A stretch of DNA of 7,716 nt from Treponema sp. (lineage in GTDB: Bacteria; Spirochaetota; Spirochaetia; Treponematales; Breznakiellaceae), in the NCBI GenBank assembly GCA_031271075.1, contig JAISWN010000227.1:1-7716 (forward strand), in the 5' to 3' direction. A program made the translations under genes and the position numbers. Positions 5,143-7,716 of the stretch are shown piece after piece. A model generated the notes under the pieces. It was given only the letters and a program-made list of their open reading frames with translations, made no database searches and was not told the DNA's origin. Position 1 is the first letter of the stretch. Each line of letters opens with the position of its first letter.

Positions 5143-6165
5143 TTGAAAAAATTTGTAACATCCCTGTGCGCCCTCGCCATAGTTTTCCTCCCGGGCCGGG
5201 CGGGGCCGGTTTTTATTGACGCCGCCCCGCAGCGCAAGCCTATTATCAAACTTGCCTCCCCCCTTCCCGAGAACACTATCTGGGGCGCCGAGTTGAAAAA
5301 GATTGCCGGAGAGTGGGCCAAGATAACCGGGGGAGAAATAGAGCTTAGAGTGGTACACGGTCAGACAGACGAGGGGAAGAACCTTGCCCTGCTCAGGCAG
5401 AACCAGATCCAGATATCCATCTTTACCAGTATCGCCCTCAACTCCATAGCGCCGGAGATCATGGCCCTGAGCATCCCCATGCTTATCCACGATAACAACG
5501 AATTCGACGCGGTGCTGCGGGATGTGCGGCCTACCCTGAACAGCAAAATTGAGGAGAAAGGCGAGTTCGTAAACCTGGTCTGGGCAAAGGCCGGCTGGGT
5601 ACGGATATTTTCTACCGCCCCGGTAGTGTACCCCGACGATCTAAGAAAGCTCAGGGTAGGCACCAATCCTGATGAGGAAGGGATACTCAACGCGTTCCGC
5701 GCCATGGGTTTCAACATGGTTCCTGTCGGCCTGACCGCGGTGACCCAGCAGCTTACCAGCCGGAGGATCGACGCCATCTACCAGAGCCCCACGGCGGTAG
5801 CGCCCATCAAGCTCTACAAGACCACCAAGTACATGAACACCATAAGGCTTGCCCCCTTTATGGGCGGGGCGCTGATGAATCAGCAGAGCTGGAAAGGTAT
5901 CGAAAAATACCGGCCCCAGCTCCAGGAACTGTTCAGGAAGGCGGGAACCAACATGGAAAATTCTTTCCTCGAAGAAGAGGAAAAGGCTATCGCCAATATG
6001 CGGAAGGACGGGCTTATCATCCATGACGCGACCCCCGCGGAGGAGGAATTCTGGTACCGGGATCTCCAGCGCTACCTTCCGGATCTTGTCAACCGGAACA
6101 TATTCAACAAGGAGATGTACAACCGTATCCAGGCTATCCTGGAGAACTACCGGGGGGGCCGCTAG
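5143..6165 (+). CDS. tatP: TatP: DctP-family TRAP solute receptor
   Basis: Periplasmic substrate-binding protein of 340 residues, DctP family, resembling T. pallidum Tp0957. The TTG start at 5143 is fixed by AAAGGAG 6 nt upstream. The N-terminus has KK, a hydrophobic core (about 4-16) and likely cleavage near GRA20 or DAA28. The only early Cys (Cys9) lies inside the core, so no lipobox is visible, unlike the T. pallidum lipoprotein. The mature part has the family pattern: KLASPLPENTIWGAELKKIA at the start, the DDLRKLRVGTNP segment with Arg171 at the position of the conserved ligand-carboxylate arginine of DctP proteins, then VTQQLTSRRIDAIYQSP and a long C-terminal helix rich in charge. It should bind solute, deliver it to the QM permease 3 bp downstream, and dock to TatT. 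The ligand cannot be read from the sequence. Confidence 0.93.
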   Translation: MKKFVTSLCALAIVFLPGRAGPVFIDAAPQRKPIIKLASPLPENTIWGAELKKIAGEWAKITGGEIELRVVHGQTDEGKNLALLRQNQIQISIFTSIALNSIAPEIMALSIPMLIHDNNEFDAVLRDVRPTLNSKIEEKGEFVNLVWAKAGWVRIFSTAPVVYPDDLRKLRVGTNPDEEGILNAFRAMGFNMVPVGLTAVTQQLTSRRIDAIYQSPTAVAPIKLYKTTKYMNTIRLAPFMGGALMNQQSWKGIEKYRPQLQELFRKAGTNMENSFLEEEEKAIANMRKDGLIIHDATPAEEEFWYRDLQRYLPDLVNRNIFNKEMYNRIQAILENYRGGR

Positions 6166-6168
6166 TCC

Positions 6169-7716
6169 ATGCCGGAAGATACAGGTCCGGTAGAGCCCCG
6201 GGCGGAGGAAGGGTTTCGGGCCGGCGAAAGGGGCCGAACCGGGAAGATTTTCCGGAGGATTGAAAATGGCTTATGCTTTTTCTCCCTCCTCTCCCTGGTA
6301 CTCCTGCCCCTGGTTGAGATCATTGCCAAGTTCGTTTTCAAAACCGGCGTCCCCGATTCTTCGGGCATCATGATCAACATGCTTCTCCTTTCGGGTATGC
6401 TGGCGGGGATGATCACCACGCGGAACGGGGAACACCTCTCCATCGCCCTGGTGCAGTATTTCTCCAACGAGGAGGTAAAGCGGAAACTCGGAGTCTGCAC
6501 CAATCTGCTTGCCGCTTTTATCGTAACGATCATCGCGTGGACGAGCCCGGCCTTTATCCGTATCGGCCTTTCGGGGCGGATCATCGGCCCCCTCCCGGAA
6601 CGGGTTTACGCGCTGATCCTGCCCATCGGTTACGGCGTGATGGCCCTCCGTTTTGCCCGCCATGCCGGCTTTTCCGGCTGGAAACGGATCTTCCCGGCAC
6701 TGGCGATCCTCCTGGGAACCGCCGCCGCCTGGCCGGGGATCGCCAAATTTATTTGGGGATTCGATCTTCCCGTTTGGGCTGAGGGACTTACCGGACTGTG
6801 CTACGATATCGCCTGGTATATCCGGATTCCGGGAGTCATCCTGCTCATCGCCGCGGCGCTGGCGGGAACCCCGCTGTTCGTAATCATGGGCGGCCTGGTA
6901 ATCCTGCTCTTTGAGACTTCGGGGAACCAGATCGACGCGGTGTCTACTTTTATCCCCGGCGCCCTGACAAACGACAGTATTATTGCCATTCCCCTTTTTA
7001 CCCTGGTAGGCTTCTTCCTTTCCGAAAGCCGGGCCGGGGAGCGGCTGGTGCTGAGTTTCCGCAGTTTCTTCGGCTGGCTTCCCGGGGGAATGATAATCGC
7101 CACGGTAATTATCTGCGCCTTCTTTACCTCCTTTACGGGGGCATCCGGCGTAACGATCCTCGCCCTGGGCGGTATTCTCTACACCATCCTCTCGGATCAC
7201 GTTAAATACCCGGAAAAATTTTCCATCGGCCTCCTCACCTCCGTGGGAAGCGTCGGGCTGATGTTTCCGCCGAGCCTTCCGCTTATCCTGGTGGGGGTTA
7301 TCGGCCAGACGAATATTTTCCACATGTTCGCCGGCGGCCTCTTTCCCGGCCTCATCCTGGTAGCCGCGGTAATCGTCTTCGGCATTATCGCGTCGGTACG
7401 GATAAAAATTCCCCTGGAGCCCTTCCGGCCCCGGAAAGCCCTGGGTTCCCTGAAGGGAACGATCCTGGAGATCATCCTTCCCTTTATCCTGGTGACCGCC
7501 TACTTTACCGGTATCCTTTCCCTTACGGAAATAGGGGCGGTGGCGGTATTCTATATTTTTATTACCGAGGTACTGGTTCACCGGGATATCAAATTCACAA
7601 AACTTCCCCATGTTTTCCTGAAGGCGGTTCCCATTATCGGAGGGGTGTTGGCCATCCTCGCCCTTTCCCAGGCCCTGTCCTACTACATCATCGACACCAA
7701 CGCCCCGGCGGATCTG
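6169..7716 (+). CDS. Fused TRAP transporter permease DctQ-DctM (3' end outside window)
   Basis: The frame is open from ATG 6169 to the last base (516 codons, no stop), so the gene continues beyond the window. A hydrophilic N-terminus of about 30 residues precedes a DctQ-like small-subunit domain (about 30-190) with hydrophobic helices and RNGEHLSI at 85-92. It is joined to a DctM large-subunit domain from about 220 on. DctM signatures include FFTSFTGASGVT around 318-329 and SVGSVGLMFPPSLPL at 358-372, equivalent to the GxxG-x-x-IPPS motif of the transport domain. It is an inner-membrane carrier using an ion gradient. T. pallidum Tp0958 has the same fusion. The start lies 3 bp after tatP, with a G-rich tract (6151-6157) as a probable but distant ribosome site, implying translational coupling. 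The full protein should be about 600 residues or more. Confidence 0.92.
   Translation, partial: MPEDTGPVEPRAEEGFRAGERGRTGKIFRRIENGLCFFSLLSLVLLPLVEIIAKFVFKTGVPDSSGIMINMLLLSGMLAGMITTRNGEHLSIALVQYFSNEEVKRKLGVCTNLLAAFIVTIIAWTSPAFIRIGLSGRIIGPLPERVYALILPIGYGVMALRFARHAGFSGWKRIFPALAILLGTAAAWPGIAKFIWGFDLPVWAEGLTGLCYDIAWYIRIPGVILLIAAALAGTPLFVIMGGLVILLFETSGNQIDAVSTFIPGALTNDSIIAIPLFTLVGFFLSESRAGERLVLSFRSFFGWLPGGMIIATVIICAFFTSFTGASGVTILALGGILYTILSDHVKYPEKFSIGLLTSVGSVGLMFPPSLPLILVGVIGQTNIFHMFAGGLFPGLILVAAVIVFGIIASVRIKIPLEPFRPRKALGSLKGTILEIILPFILVTAYFTGILSLTEIGAVAVFYIFITEVLVHRDIKFTKLPHVFLKAVPIIGGVLAILALSQALSYYIIDTNAPADL

Noticed and set aside
6271..7611. 446-codon minus-strand open frame
   Set aside because: It lies wholly within the DctQM permease gene; its Gly/Asp/Lys/Arg-rich product without domains is the usual antisense shadow of a hydrophobic GC-rich gene.

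Overview
The window looks like a chromosomal stretch of a GC-rich treponeme or related spirochaete. The strongest evidence is the gene set TatT, TatP and a fused DctQ-DctM permease. This is the TPR-protein-associated TRAP transporter (TPAT) layout known from Treponema pallidum Tp0956-Tp0958. The G+C content by eye (well above 50%), the long repeat-filled gaps and the large alanine/threonine-rich lipoprotein fit environmental or termite-gut treponemes better than T. pallidum, but that is inference. All confident genes are on the + strand.

Layout. Positions 1-113 hold a two-hairpin repeat (family R1, minus orientation). Positions 201-1304 encode a 6-phosphofructokinase. Positions 1305-1717 are a gene-free gap. 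It holds a fragment of a second repeat family (R2, copy A), a perfect 15-bp palindrome, a good sigma-70-type promoter with a hairpin at the predicted start of transcription, and a roughly 200-nt leader. Positions 1718-3376 encode a 552-residue surface-type lipoprotein of repetitive, probably beta-helical character, followed by a hairpin resembling a terminator. Positions 3377-4003 are a second gap. It holds a short tandem duplication, a possible decayed gene end on the minus strand, R1 copy 2 (plus orientation) and R2 copy B (three consecutive hairpins).

The rest is the transporter. tatT is at 4004-4957. R2 copy C starts in the tatT stop codon and fills the gap to tatP (5143-6165). The QM permease starts 3 bp after tatP (6169) and runs off the window end without a stop. 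In the T. pallidum system TatT is a trimeric TPR lipoprotein that binds the solute receptor TatP, which hands an unknown, probably hydrophobic, ligand to the ion-gradient-driven permease. Here TatT keeps a lipobox, whereas TatP appears to have an ordinary signal peptide.

The most unusual content is non-coding. The two R1 copies, in opposite orientation, preserve a fold of one closing stem and two inner hairpins while the stem sequences themselves have changed. R2 is a modular family of hairpin cassettes, and two of its copies bracket tatT in direct orientation. Neither family matches an element I can name.
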